From: Narthecium ossifragum
Lineage: Eukaryota > Streptophyta > Magnoliopsida > Dioscoreales > Nartheciaceae
Length of the DNA stretch: 64,000 bases
Direction of reading: 5' to 3'
Assembly: GCA_963920575.1 (NCBI GenBank)
Contig: OY986965.1
Span: 15,886,290-15,950,289 of the forward strand
Positions 33,263 to 45,800 of this stretch are shown here, in pieces. Numbering within the stretch: position 1 is the first letter of the stretch; each line of letters opens with the position of its first letter. Below the pieces are notes generated by a model. That model did not search any database, was not told the origin of the DNA, and saw only the letters and a program-made list of their open reading frames with translations. The translations under genes were made by a program, and so were the position numbers.

Positions 33263-35673
33263 TGTGAGGACCTGTCCCTCTACCCCTGTGGCTCGTTGTA
33301 GACCGCAAGGGCAATTTGGTAAATTACGCATTGTTGGTTTGTTTCACACCCGCGTGTGCACACACTGACCTTGTATGTGTTAGTGTGTTGTTTAGAATGG
33401 CTAGGTAGACCCGGGATCGGAAGATCCCAGCTCGGGCGCGCTGAAGCTTGCTTTTGGGCAGCTTACGGCCCTTGAGCGATAGATCGCTCGTAGGAGCGAT
33501 CGATCGGACTCGTGAGCGAGTCGGTGGGTTTTGACCCGCTCGGATCGATCCGACTTGGTGTTGGATCGATCCCGCCTGTGTCGGATCGATCCGACTTGGT
33601 GTGGGATCGATCGGGGGCGCGAGCGATCGATCGCACCTTGGAGCGATCGATCGAACTCGGCGTCGGTGGCTTTTCTACTTCGCGAGGACGGCCGCCGCTG
33701 GCCATCGCTCTCTCTTGTCAGAAGGGGAGGACTTTCCCTCCCCTCCTTCACCTTTCTCCCCTCTTTTCCGGCTATCCCCTCCCCCTTTCCTCCTTTTCTC
33801 CTTCCCCTCCTTCCTTCCTTCTTTCTTCTTCTTCTTCTTTCTCCACACCCGAAAGCTCTGTTTCTTCTCTTTTCCCGCCGGCGAGCTTCCCCTCTTCCGT
33901 TCTCCCTCCTCCGACCATCATTTTGGGTGTTCTAACGCTCGTTGGATCCGTGGCAACGAGAGGAAGGCTCCTGGTGTGGTTTGGAGGCTTGTTTGTGACT
34001 GGTTGCGAGGGATCAGCCGAGGAAAGCGTTCTTCGGTAGGCTCTTCTACCTACTATGTTCTTTATTGGGTTTCTCTAGATCTAGCCGTTGGATCTTGTTG
34101 ATCTTTGTCTTGTTGGATTCCTCATGCTTAGTAGAATTTCTGATATGAATTTCATAAGCTTTGGTTGAAATCTTAGTAGGATTTATGCATGATTAAGCTC
34201 GGAGTTTCTGGTTACTGCTGTTCTTGAAAAACAGCCGGCTTGCGGCGAGTTTCCCGGCCAGCGCGTACGTGATCTTGGGTTATGATAAACATAAGAGTTG
34301 TAGCTCTTTGACTCTACTCTCTAACCCAACTGATTTCATAATTTTCCAATTTTCCTACGATTTGTTATGAATTGTTTACTAGAGTGCTGCGTTGCAACAA
34401 ATAAATTGGTAAGTTAGTTAGATTAGCGGTTTTGATTAGTGTTTTCCCGTTAATCCAACCGTTGGATGATTATGGATTTTGGATATGGCGATCCTAGTGT
34501 GTACATCTACTGATGGCTAAGTTGGATCTTGAATCCGACGTCGTTTGGATGACGAATCGATGGGATCAATTAGCCCCTAAGTAGAGGTTTTGGGTGTTTT
34601 GAATATAATATTATATTTCGAAATATGATATTATATTGTTTACTGTTCATCATCGTTTTCGGGGTTGCTTCCCGTTGCAGGAGTCCGCAGTTGACGGTCG
34701 CGGTACCATCGTAATGCCGGGACCCGCTGCTGATCGGCTGGCAGCGGTTGGTAATACCGCTGCAGCGATCCGGTTGACTTGTATGCTATCATTGACATAC
34801 TGTTGCATGCATATCTCCTGTTTGTTTATGTCATAGCGTACATTATTGTTTTGTACATTAGTTGCATGGTTAGGGCGTGGGTAATCTGTGGGTCGCCGTC
34901 TCGAGGCTGGAAGCTCGGACTTAGCTCTAGGACCGGGGTTGGGTAGTTTGGACCCGGTTGGAATTGTAGTTTCCAGTCAAACTTGATGATAGGCCTAGAT
35001 GACTGGTGCACTTGTTGCTTGATGATTGTAGAGGTCGTGTCGGCTTCGAGTCGGATCTGAGGTGTAGCCGGTGTCCGGTGTTCTTAAACTCTTGAGTAGA
35101 GGAGTTGCCTACTCAGTGGTGTCTTTTCCCACCAAACAGTATTCTGTGTCCTGTTGAGAGTCAGCAGTGTTATTTTCTGCTACTGAGTGTGACTTGACAT
35201 GTGACCAGCCCGGCTGGAAGACCATGATCGTGGGCCTCAGGGACACGCGGTGGGGTTATGAGACCCCTGTATACTCCCATGTTCTTCTTGAGGGCGACAC
35301 TGTTGCGTTTCCCTCTTCCTTCTGTGTGTCGTAGTGTAGAACCCTGCTGAGCTTAGTGCTCATACCTACCCGGGCTGCGTTTTGCAGGTGCAGGTGCAGG
35401 CGTCAGTTCTTCCTCTGTGGCCCCTACCGGGCAGTTGGTCGACGGTGCGGCGGCGCCTGGTGGACTTTGAGAGGTGGCGATCTTTACTGCTTTCACCTTT
35501 TGCTAGTTAGTCTCCTACGGGAGTAATGTTGTATTCGAATCTTCCCCTCTCCGAGGTTATTTATATTAAACACTTTGAGTTTTAAATCTGTGGTTCGAGG
35601 TTCTGCAAATTAATGTCTTTTAATTGGGGGTTTTTGATGAATTGCTAGGGAGACCAATAGGTTAGAGAGAACC
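33263..35673 (+). repeat. 5' LTR, 3'-truncated
   Basis: It matches the 3' LTR from TGTGAGGACC to AGACCAATAGGTTAGAGAGAACC, then stops near 35673. The last ~84 bp of the 3' LTR are missing, as are the primer binding site and the leader. Landmarks are GATCGATC palindromes (33475-33660), a CT-rich tract (33735-33910), an AT palindrome (34599-34636), the hairpin TGAGC-TTAGT-GCTCA (35348-35362) and GCAGGTGCAGGTGCAGG (35386-35402). Confidence 0.9.
33475..33660. repeat. GATCGATC palindrome cluster in 5' LTR
   Basis: About eight octamer-like palindromes occur in 186 bp. Two types alternate: GAGCGATCGATCG and CGGATCGATCCG (contexts CTCGGATCGATCCGACTTGG and TGTCGGATCGATCCGACTTG). Part of the same cluster is seen, inverted, at 39767-39860. 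Confidence 0.88.
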
Positions 35674-38600
35674 AGCGGCGTCAACGACACTTTCAACAGC
35701 GGTCGCAGCCGCCGCAGCAGTTCCAGGCACAGTTACCGAGCTCACCATCCCCGTTTCTACTGACGGCCGGGCCATCTCGGCAGGCTTCGTCAGGGGGAGA
35801 CCAGGGACGGCAGCCTGGCGCGTCAGTCACTTGCTACCTGTGCGGGCAGCCGGGGCATTACCGTAGAGACTGCACTTCGCAAGGAGCCCAGAGCGCTATG
35901 CCGCAAGGCAGTAGAGGCAGAGGGTCCAGTGCCTGACAGGAGAGCGGGGGTGGACACGAGCCGGGGCATCCTAGAGGCAAAGGTGGCCAGCGGGGTCAGG
36001 TGTTTGCCCTCCCAGTTCGCGAGCGGCAGGACACCGTTCAGCTGTATCAGCCGCCACCACAGTACCAACAGCCGTTGCAGTACCAGCAGCCGCAGCAGTA
36101 TCAGCAGGTAGCGGCAGAGCCAACCATCCTTAGAGGTATCTTTCAGCTTTCTAGTTCTTTAGTAGATATGTTGATAGACTCTGGGGCGTCTCATTCCTAT
36201 ATTGCTAGCATGTGTGTGGCATCGCTAGGATTATAAACGAGTTGGCTAGAGGTGGCACAGTCTGTAGACTCACCGATTGGCGGCACAGTCAGGGTAGACC
36301 GGGTCTGCCGATCTTGTTCTTTGGAGGTTGGAGGCCTCTGTGTCTGTCTAGACCTGCAGGTGCTAGACATGACAGGCTTCGATGTGATACTCGGTATGGA
36401 CTGGTTAGCAGCATACCGGGTTGTCATAGATTGTGGTCGCCGGAGGGTGGTCGCTTGGACACCTGATGGGACACAGTTTGTGTTGTTGGGGGATCGGTTT
36501 TCAGCCGATTCCTTCGCTTGTGGTGTGGGGAGGCGTGGCAGCGAGCTTTCAGCCTTGCTGGCCAGCCTATCCCTGTTTGGGTCAGAGGGAGTGCAGCAGA
36601 GCAGTTTCCCCAGGATCATGTGTGACTACACTGATGTGTTTCCCGAGGTGTTGCCAGGGCTTCCACCGCCCAGAGAGGTCAATTTTGAGATCGACCTAGT
36701 ACCGGGTACCGCACCGATCTCCCTCCCAGCTTTCAGGATGGCACCAGCAGAGCAGAGTGAGTTGAGGACCCTGCTAGTCGAGCTTACCAGCAGAGGTTTC
36801 ATCCGTCCCAGCATGTCTCCCTGGGGGGCGCCAGTGTTGTTCGTGAAGAAGAAGGATGGTACCCTTCGACTTTGCATAGATTACAGGCGGCTCAACAGGG
36901 TGACGGTGAAGAACTAGTATCCGATGTCAAGGATCGACGACTTGTTTGACCAGCTGCGAGGATCTTCAGTGTTCTCGAAGATCGACCTCCGCACCGGCTA
37001 CCACCAGTTGAGGGTTCGGGATTGCGACATCCCGAAGATGGCTTTTCGGACTCAGTACGGCCTGTACAAGTTCGTGGTAATGCCGTTTGGGCTGACGAAC
37101 GCACCAGCAGCGTTCATGGATCTCATGCAAAGGATCTTCCGGCCTTTCCTAGACGAGTTCGTGGTGGTGTTCATCGACGACATCCTTATCTACTCTCGGT
37201 TAGAGGCGGAGTACGAGCGACACTTGGCGACAGTGTTGCAGCTACTTCGGGAGCATCGGCTTTATGCCAAGGCTTCCAAATGCGAGTTCTGGCTTGCACA
37301 GGTGGGATTCCTTGGACACGTGGTGTCGGCAGCAGGGATCTTAGTTGACCCGGCCAAGGTCGAGGCAGTGGTACAGTGGCAGAGACCGAGGACAGTGTTT
37401 GAGGTCCGTAGTTTCTTAAGCCAGGCGGGTTACTACAGGCGGTTCGTGCGAGACTTCTCCAAAGTTGCCGGACCGTTGACCAGACTGACACAGAAGGCCG
37501 TCCCGTTCGTGTGGGATGATGCTTGTGAGCGAGCTTTCGTGGGGCTGAGGACGAGGTTGACCAGTGCGCCGGTGCTGATCGTCCCCGAGCGAGGTGTTGG
37601 TTACAGTGTCTACTGTGACGCCAGTGGTGAGGGTTTGGGGTGTGTCCTCATGCAGGAGGGGCACCTAGTTTCCTATGGTTCTCGTCAGCTGAAGAACCAT
37701 GAGAGGAACTACCCTACTCACGACTTGGAGCTAGCAGCGGTGGTCTTCGCCCTGAAGACCTGCCGGCATTATCTCTATGGCGAGAAGTTCTCAGTCTTCT
37801 CGGACCATAAGAGTTTGAAGCACGTTTTCACCCAACGTGACCTCAACCTGAGGCAGCGACGCTGGATGGAGCTACTGGAGGACTACGACTTCGAGTTGCA
37901 TTACCATCCTGGTAAGGCAAACGTCGTAGCAGACGCGCTGAGCAGACAGGTGAGAGACACCAGAGCAGCAGTTGCAGGGTTGTCAGCGCGACAGTGGCAG
38001 GCTCTAGAGACGGCGGGCCAGTTGGGGCTCGAGTTTGAGGATCAGGGATCCAACAGTTTTCTCTATGCGGTGCAGAGTATGCCAGCAGTTCTTGCCAGAG
38101 TGTTAGAGGCACAGCACAGTGACCCAGAGCTCGAGGAGTTATGCATATCGGCGGGCACGGAGGGCGCAGACGGGGACTGGACAGTATCGTCAGATGGAGG
38201 GCTACGGTTCAGAGGCAGAGTAGCGGTTCCAGCAGATCCAGTTCTACGAGACAACGTCCTACGAGAGTTCCACCACTCTCGTTTTGCGGTTCATCCCGGC
38301 GGTACCAAGATGTACCAGGATCTTCGGCGACAGTTCTGGTGGCGCAGAATGAAGAGGGCAATGATGGAGTTCGTATCGCGCTGCCTTACCTGTCAGAAGG
38401 TCAAGGCAGAGCACCAGCGGACTCCGGGATTACTTCAGCCGCTTCCCCTAGCTGAGTGGAAGTGGGAGCACATCACGATGAACTTCGTGACCGGGCTACC
38501 GAGATCTCCTAGGGGGAATGACGCGATTTGGGTCATCGTTGATCGATTGACCAAATCGGCGCACTTTCTGCCTATGCGGGTGACAGACTCGACGGACAGG

Positions 38601-39471
38601 TTGGGCAGCTTGTACGTCAGAGAGGTGGTCAGACTACACAGGGTTCCAGTGTCTATCGTGTCAGACCGTGACTCCAGGTTCACCAGCAAGTTCTGGCGAG
38701 ACTTTCAGGAGGCAGCTGGCACACTCCTGACTTTCAGTACGGCTTTCCATCCGCAGACAGACGGGCAGTCAGAGCGGATGATCCAGATCTTGGAGGACAT
38801 GCTGAGAGCATGTGTCCTCGATGCAGGAGGCAGCTGGGAGGAGCACATTCCCTTGGTGGAGTTCGCCTACAACAACAGTTACCAGTCCAGTCTTGGTTTA
38901 GCACCTTTCGAGGCGTTGTACGGTAGGCCGTGTCGTTCCCCAGTATGCTGGACAGAGGTTGGAGAGGCTTCACTCACCGGTCCAGACATCGTCAGGCGGT
39001 CGTCAGAGAGGTTAGTGCAGATCAGGCAGAGGCTTCTGACGGCTCAGAGCCGGCAGAAGAGTTATGCAGATCAGAGGCGACGACCGTTGGAGTTTGCAGT
39101 CGGCGACCGAGTGTTCTTGCGAGCATCGTCGTACAGAGGTTCTGTCAGGTTTGGCAGAGGTGGTAAGTTGGCCCCGAGGTTTGTCGGGCCGTTCGAGATC
39201 CTAGAGAGGGTCGGCGAGGTAGCTTACCACCTGGATCTTCCTCAGCACATGTCTGCTGTGCATCCGACTTTCCTTGTATCGATGCTGAGGAAGTATCACC
39301 CAGACCCGTCTTATGTCATCAGGGTGGATGACATTGAGCTTGAGGCAGATACGAGCTTTGTTGAGCAGCCGATTCGGGTAGTTGACCGGAGGGATCAGGT
39401 CTTACGGGGCAACACGATTCCCTTGGTCAAGGTACTGTGGAGGCACAGAGGCACAAAGGCACCGAGGAGAT
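35674..39471 (+). pseudogene. Gag-pol of Tekay-like element, 5'-truncated, with stops
   Basis: One continuous frame runs from a truncated gag (QRSQPPQQFQAQLPS) through the zinc knuckle CYLCGQPGHYRRDC (35832-35873), protease (MLIDSGASHSYIA, Asp intact), reverse transcriptase ([11 protein letters not shown]), RNase H ([17 protein letters not shown]), integrase zinc region ([25 protein letters not shown]), core and C-terminal [19 protein letters not shown] with a chromodomain-like tail. In-frame stops are TGA 35934, TAA 36234 and TAG 36915. The first integrase catalytic Asp is Asn (MNFVTGLP, codon 38481-38483). An 8-bp insertion near 39450 shifts the last ~25 codons, whose open version survives in the inverted copy at 40160-40250. 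Confidence 0.9.
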
Positions 39472-40304
39472 GACTTTGGAGCGCGAGGCGCGCATGCGGC
39501 AGGAGTTTCCGCAGTTGTTTTCTTCTCGAGGTACTTCTTGTCCTGTCTTCTAGTGTAGCTGTTTTGTTGTTCCGAGCCCTACCCTTATCGAATCTCGGGA
39601 CGAGATTTCCTTTAAGGGTATTAGGATGTGAGGACCTGTCCCTCTACCCCTGTGGCTCGTTGTAGACCGCAAGAACAATTTGGTAAATTGTGTCTTGTTG
39701 GTTTGTTTCACACTCGCGTGTGCACACACTGACATTGTATGTGTTTGTGTTTGTTTAGAATGGCTAGATCCAACACCAAGTCGGATCTATCCGAGCGGGT
39801 CAAAACCCACCGACTCGCTCACGAGTCCGATCGATCGCTCCTACGAGCGATCGATCGCTCAAGGGTCGTAAGCTGCCCAAAAGCAAGCTTCAGTGCGCCC
39901 GAGCGGGGATCTTCCGATCCCGGGTCCACCTAGCCATTCTAAACAAACACAAACACATACAATGTCAGTGTGTGCACACGCGAGTGTGAAACAAACCAAC
40001 AAGACGCAATTTACCAAATTGTCCTTGCGGTCTACAACGAGCCACAGGGGTAGAGGGACAGGTCCTCACATCCTAATACCCTTAAAGGAAATCTCGTCCC
40101 GAGATTCGATAAGGGTAGGGCTCGGAACAACAAAACAGCTACACTAGAAGACAGGACAAGAAGTACCTCGAGAAGAAAACAACTGCGGAAACTCCTGCCG
40201 CATGCGCGCCTCGAGCTCCAAAGTCATCTCCTCTGTGCCTCTGTGCCTCCACAGTACCTTGACCAAGGGAATCGTGTTGCCCCGTAAGACCTGATCCCTC
40301 CGGT
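39385..40304. repeat. Large inverted duplication at pol end/3' LTR junction
   Basis: 39385-39766 (end of pol, 3' UTR and first ~140 bp of the LTR) is repeated in inverted orientation at 39930-40304, about 375-382 bp per arm and nearly identical. The 163-bp spacer (39767-39929) is also inverted LTR sequence, corresponding to 5' LTR positions up to about 33566. LTR sequence resumes in normal orientation at CCGGTAGGCTC near 40302. The equivalent of 33570-34033 is absent from this LTR. Confidence 0.9.
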
Positions 40305-42874
40305 AGGCTCTTCTACCTACTATGTTCTTTATTGGGTTTCTCTAGATCTAGCCGTTGGATCTTGTTGATATTTGTCTTGTTGGATTCCTCATGCTTAGTA
40401 GAATTTCTGATATGAATTTCATAAGCTTTGGTTGAAATCTTAGTAGGATTTATGCATGATTAAGCTCGGAGTTTCTGGTTACTGCTGTTCTTGAAGAACA
40501 GCCGGCTTGCGGCGAGTTTCCCGGGCGGCGCGTACGTGATCTTGGGCTGTGATAAACATAAGAGTTGTAGATCTTTGAATCTACTCTCTAACCCAACTGA
40601 TTTCATAATTTTCCGATTGTTCTACGATTTGTTATGAATTGTTTACTGGAGGGCTGCGTTGCAGCAAATAAATTGGTAAGTTAGTTTGATTAGCTGTTTT
40701 GATTAGTGTTTTCCCGTTAATCCAACCGTTGGATGATTATGTATTTTGGATATGTTGATCCTGGCGTGTACACCTACTGATGGCTAAGTTGGATCTTGAA
40801 TCTGAAGTCGTTTGGATGTCGGATCGACGGGATCAATTAGCCCCTAAGTAGAGGTTTTGGGTGTTTTGAATATAATATTATATTTCGGAATATGATATTA
40901 TATTGTTTACTATTCATCATCATTTTTGGGGTTGCTTCCCGTTGCAGGAGTCCGAGGTTGACGGTCGCGGTACCGTCGTAATGCCAGGTCCCGCTGCTGA
41001 TCGGCTGGCAGCGGTTGGTAGTACCGCTGCAGCGATCCGGTTGACTTGTATGCTATCCTTGACATACTGTTGCATGCCTATCTCCTGTTTGTGTATGTCA
41101 TAGTGATACGATGCACCTTCTCAAGGGCTTTCGTACCGGGTCTCTTGCCTTATCTCAGATCCTCTTTAGCCAAATCTATGGCTAGGTCGAGAGATACCTT
41201 TAGGGTTTTAGGAGAAGGACCCTAGGTATTCGACGAGGAAGGCGAAGACTAGAGGAGGAGACGGATGAGAAGAGGGATACCTTGCAGCTCCTCTAGGGTT
41301 GGCTGGCTTCTCTTGGAGATTCAAGCCTTGGAGAACGTGGTGGAGGGAAGCACGGCAGCCAAGGGGACGCCGGGGACTTGGGGACGTGCACTGTAGATGG
41401 CAGCGGTGGACGACAATGGATGGTGGCCGGCTGGTGGAGAAAGAATTCGGCAGGAGAGAGATGAAGGTGGCTGGTGGATTTCTGTGGAAGCTAGGGTTAC
41501 AGCTACTCCTATATTACTTCTACTCCTAAGATTTATCTCTACTAAATAATTACTCTCATAAATTCGTCCATGCATAATTACAAGCTATGGAGGTCCTTTT
41601 ATAGAGGCCTCAAGAGAGTTCTACTACAACCTGAATACTACCTTGCTTTAATCAGCAAGTAACCAGACTTTCCTAATAAGACTCAATCTTATCTCAACTT
41701 CCTAATAACAAGGACTCATAATATGAACTGATTTAAGCAAATCATAAACTGAACTCAAACTAGGAAACTGACTCAATCAAGATAACTACTAACTAGGAAA
41801 TCAACTAAGTAAGCAAACCAGCTAGGAATAGGATTCCTTTGGCCGGCTGAGCTTAGAACGCCCAAAGGGCCTTGGTTGCAGCCAACTCCTTGGCGTAGGC
41901 CCATCCAAGCAAGGACGTGGGTCCCTTCTTGGAATGGCTCGGTTCGACCTCGTATCACATAGCCTACATTGTTGTTTTGTGCATTAGTTGCATGGTTAGG
42001 GCTTGGGTGATCTGTGGGTCGCCGTCCCGAGGCTGGAAGCTCGGACTTAGCCCTAGGACCGGGGTTGGGTAGTTTGGACCCGGTTGGAATTGTAGTGTCC
42101 AGTCAAACTTGATGACAGGCTTAGATGACTGGTGCACTTGTTGCTTGATGATTGTAGAGGTCGTGTCGGCCTCGAATCAGATCTGAGGTGTAGCCGGTGT
42201 CCGGTGTTCTTAAACTCTTGAGTAGAGGAGTTGCCTACTCAGTGGTGTCTTTTCCCACCAAACAGTGTTCTGTGTCCTGTTGAGAGTCAACAGTGTTGTT
42301 TCCTGCTACTGACTGTGACCTGACATGTGACCAGCCCGGCTGGAAGACCATGATCGTGGGCCTCAGGGACACGCGGTGGGGTTATGGGACCCCTGTATAC
42401 TCCCAGGTTCTTCTTGAGGGCGACACTGTTGCGTTTCCCTCTTCCTTCTATGTGTCGTAGTGTAGAACCCTATTGAGCTTAGTGCTCATACCTACCCGGG
42501 CTGCGTTTTGCAGGTGCAGGCGTTAGTTCTTCCTCTGTGGCCCCTACCGGGCAGTTGGTCGGCGGTGCGGCGGCGCGTAATGGACTTTGAGAGGTGGCGA
42601 TATTTACTGCTTTCACCTTTTGCTAGTTAGTCTCCTACGGGAGTAATGTTGCATTCGAATCTTCCCCTCTCCGAGGTTATGTATATTAAACACTTTGAGT
42701 TTTAAATCTGTGGTTCGAGGTTCTGCAAATTAATGTATTTTAATTGGGGGTTTTTGATGAATTGCTAGGGAGACCAATTGGTTAGAGGGAACCCTCGCCG
42801 TCTTTTTCCTCGTTTTGTAGGTTCCGGTTCGCGTCGCCCGGCCCGGTTGGGCTTTCGTGGGTCGGGGCACGACA
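39627..42874 (+). repeat. 3' LTR, rearranged and with nested insertion
   Basis: It starts TGTGAGGACCTGTCCCTC after the purine-rich phrase TTTAAGGGTATTAGGA, and ends GTCGGGGCACGACA. From 40303 it follows the 5' LTR closely (CTCTTCTACCTACTATG onward), apart from the nested solo LTR at 41104-41957. Unlike the 5' LTR it keeps the terminal ~84 bp. The hairpin reappears at 42474-42488. Confidence 0.9.
41104..41957 (-). mobile_element. Solo LTR (854 bp) with CATAG duplication
   Basis: The ends TGATACGA...TCGTATCA form an 8-bp inverted repeat, and exact CATAG repeats flank it (41099-41103 and 41958-41962). The empty site is seen in the 5' LTR near 34850. The minus strand has a TATA box (CTATAAAAGG, about 41595-41604), so the element reads leftward. 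It is related to the solo LTR at 12439-13766 but shorter and without the GC-rich middle. Confidence 0.9.
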
Positions 42875-42879
42875 GGTGA

Positions 42880-45800
42880 GGGGAACAAAGAGGGAGAGAG
42901 TGGGATGGGGATGGGGAACAGGGCATGGGGACTGGATGGGTGACGGGTAGAGGGAGAGGGAGAGGGGACGGGGGAGAGTGATGGTGGCGGATGGCGGGTT
43001 GGGCTAGGTCGGGCGATGTCAGCGTGGGGAGAGGAGAGGGATGGCACAACGTCGGGCGTGGCTTAGTCAGTGATGGCGTGGGGCGATGGTGACACCGTTC
43101 GGGTTGGGCGAAGTCGGCGACGGTGCAGCTGACGGTGGGTTGGACGAGGTCGGGCGAGGTCGGCGTAGGGAGAGGAGAGGGGATGGGTGAGGAGAATAGA
43201 GAGGGAGAGAGTGGGATGGGGAACATGGCGTGGGGAGGGGATGGGTGAGGGGTAGAGGGAGAGGGGACGGAGGAGAGGGATGGTGGTTGATGGCGGGTTG
43301 GGCGAGGTCGGGCGATATCGGTGTGGGGAGAGGAGAGGGATGGCATCGTCCTGGATTGGCCGATGGTGTCGGGCGACTGGCGTGGCTTGGTCGGCAACGG
43401 CGTGGGGTGATGGTCATGCCGTTCGGGTTGGGCGAGGTCGGCGTGTGGAGAGGAGAGGGGATGGGTGAGGGGAACAGAGAGGGAGAGAGGGGGATGGGGA
43501 ACAAGGGAGGGGATGGGTGAGGGGTAGAAGGAGAGGGGACAGGGGAGATGGATGGGACTCACTCTCTCTCTCTCTCTCAGTTGAATTGTGTGGGCGGAAA
43601 ATTTGAGCGGGGATGAAATCTTGAGATGAAATCTTGAGGTTTTAGATGGAATCTAGACCGTTAGATGTGTTTGAAGATGAATCTGGACCTCTCTGTGGTT
43701 GGCATTAGCGTCGTGCTCGGCAGCGCTGTGGCGGAGGAGGCGCTGAAGAACGACGTGTATACGGCGGCTGTCGTACGGGGATCTAGAGAAGCTCCAGAGG
43801 TTGTTGGAGAAGGAGGGGTGCTCCGTCTCCGAGCCCAACGGCTGCAGAGGGCCGCCCTCAATAACCGCACCGCCGCCGCGCAGAACATCCTTGAGGTGCC
43901 CCCCTTCTCCATTTCCAACTTCCAGATCCAAACCCCCAAACCCACCCCTCTCTATTCCGGTGTCTCCCTCAACCCCGGCGACCACCCCCCTCTCCTCCCT
44001 CTCCTCCCTCTCGCATCATCATCGACCTCTCTGCGGTTGGCATTAGCATCGTGGTCGGCGGCGCTGTGGCGGAGGCGGCGCTATGGCGGATGAGGCGCTA
44101 TGGCGGATGAGGCGCTATGGCGGAGAAGGAGCCAAAGAACGACGTGTACACGAATGGGTGGACGGTGAGAGAGGGATCATCGGTGGAGGAAAGAAAGCCG
44201 ACGGGGGAGGACAAAGGCCGGCGAGGACCCATGGGCTTGGTGTCAGTGAAGGTAAGCATCGCGGCATCTCCCTCTTCTCCTCTTCCTTTTTCTTCTTTCT
44301 CTCTTTTTTTCCTCTTTCGGCACCCTCTCCATCGAGTTCTTTGGTGGAGAAGGAGAAGAACCGTCGGGGGCTTTGGGCAACATCACCAATGAGGAAGAAG
44401 AAGGGACCTAGCGCGAGTTCTTTGGTGGAGAAGGAGAAGAATCGTCGGCCTCTCCCTCTTCTCCTCTTCCTTTTCCTTTTTTCTCTGCTCTGTTTTCTTC
44501 ATCTGCTCCTTGCTTCTTTCTTCTTGGCTCTTCTTCATTTGCCTCTAAACTCCAGCCAGTTGTTTTGTCTCTCCAGGAGGTATCGGACGGTAGGGGAAAG
44601 GAAGAAGGCTGTGGCAGTGAAGTTCGGCAGCGACTTGATCGATGGAGAAGACCGGCGACGTCCAACGATCAACACCAGATGTTGGTGAATGGTGCCTCCC
44701 GACGGTCCGGCAACGTAGGTGAAAGCTCATACCCAATCTGAAGGAGGTCATCCCCCTCTCACCAACTCCGTCAGCCACGCCGACCTCGCCCACCCCGCCG
44801 TCGGCCACAAGATCCACGAACGGCCATGCGATCCGCAAACGCCGTCGTGATCATCGCCCAACGTCGCCGTCGACCTCGCCCAACCAGCCATCGGCCATAC
44901 GATCCAAGGTATGTTTTTTTTCCTTCCTTTCTTTCTGTTTTTTTTACTCTTTTTTATCCTTCCCATCTCTAATCCAAGACCTCGCTAGGATAGGAGCTGC
45001 TCGTTGAACCCGCCATCGACCGCGCCCAACCCGTTGTCGACCAAGCAATTTGAAGGTAAAACTTTATCTTAATTAGAACTAACCAGAGTGATATAGATAA
45101 GTTGAGTGGAAAAACCGATGTTGATATGCTAAACACCTAATCTTAATTAAGTACTTTTAGAGATTGTGCTGCTGATGCTCACCTAATCTTAACTATATCT
45201 ATATATTTACTTTCTATACGCAAGCAGAGTATGCAAGCAAATTTTATAATGCACCTAATCCTCAAACTCTACGTACTTGACTAGCATAATTGTTTTTGCT
45301 GATGTAGTGGGAATGTAACCCTAAGATTCATGATTGACTGTAGGTTGTAGCATACAAAGAAATTGAGCTCATGTCAACTACTTTCATATTCAGCGTTATT
45401 GTAAGTTCAATTGCATTTCTTAGTTTTCTCTTGGTTAGTAATTTTTATTTCTTTGTTATGTGATGTTAGAAAGTATGCATTTTATTACACCTGATAGGTC
45501 CTATGGATTTGAGCATATGTTAGCCACCCAATGAAAGCTATACAAACTGTAGAATGCAAGATCTAAGAACTAAAGGACAAAGGTAAGGAATCAATGCATA
45601 GGAGATTTATAGCATGAACATATGCCATGTGATCTTCATAGTGTGTGTACATTTATACATATAACAGTGTACATACGTTGTTGATGTATATGATTCTTTT
45701 GTTTAGCTTTATTTAAAAGTTTGAAAATAGGTTGTACATTAGGTGGAGAATTAGGGAATTTTTATTATTATTATCATTTGTGTGGTTTGTCTGGACAAGG

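Larger units (their letters stand above)
33263..42874 (+). mobile_element. Complete Ty3/gypsy Tekay-like element, TGTGAGGA family, GGTGA duplication
   Basis: Exact 5-bp repeats GGTGA (33258-33262 and 42875-42879) bound a 9.6-kb element with LTRs beginning TGTGAGGACCTGTCCCTCTA and ending GTCGGGGCACGACA. Gag-pol (35674-39471) is 85% or more similar by eye in protein to the element at 1-4494, up to a Tekay-type C-terminal chromodomain-like segment. It has lost its primer binding site and 5' gag, has three in-frame stops and an altered integrase residue. Its 3' LTR contains an inverted duplication and a nested solo LTR. It cannot be autonomous. Confidence 0.93.

Noticed and set aside
33475..33660. 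Regular-looking short repeats as a possible CRISPR array
   Set aside because: Motifs are palindromes with irregular spacing inside an LTR of a plant retrotransposon. There are no constant repeats, unique spacers or cas genes.
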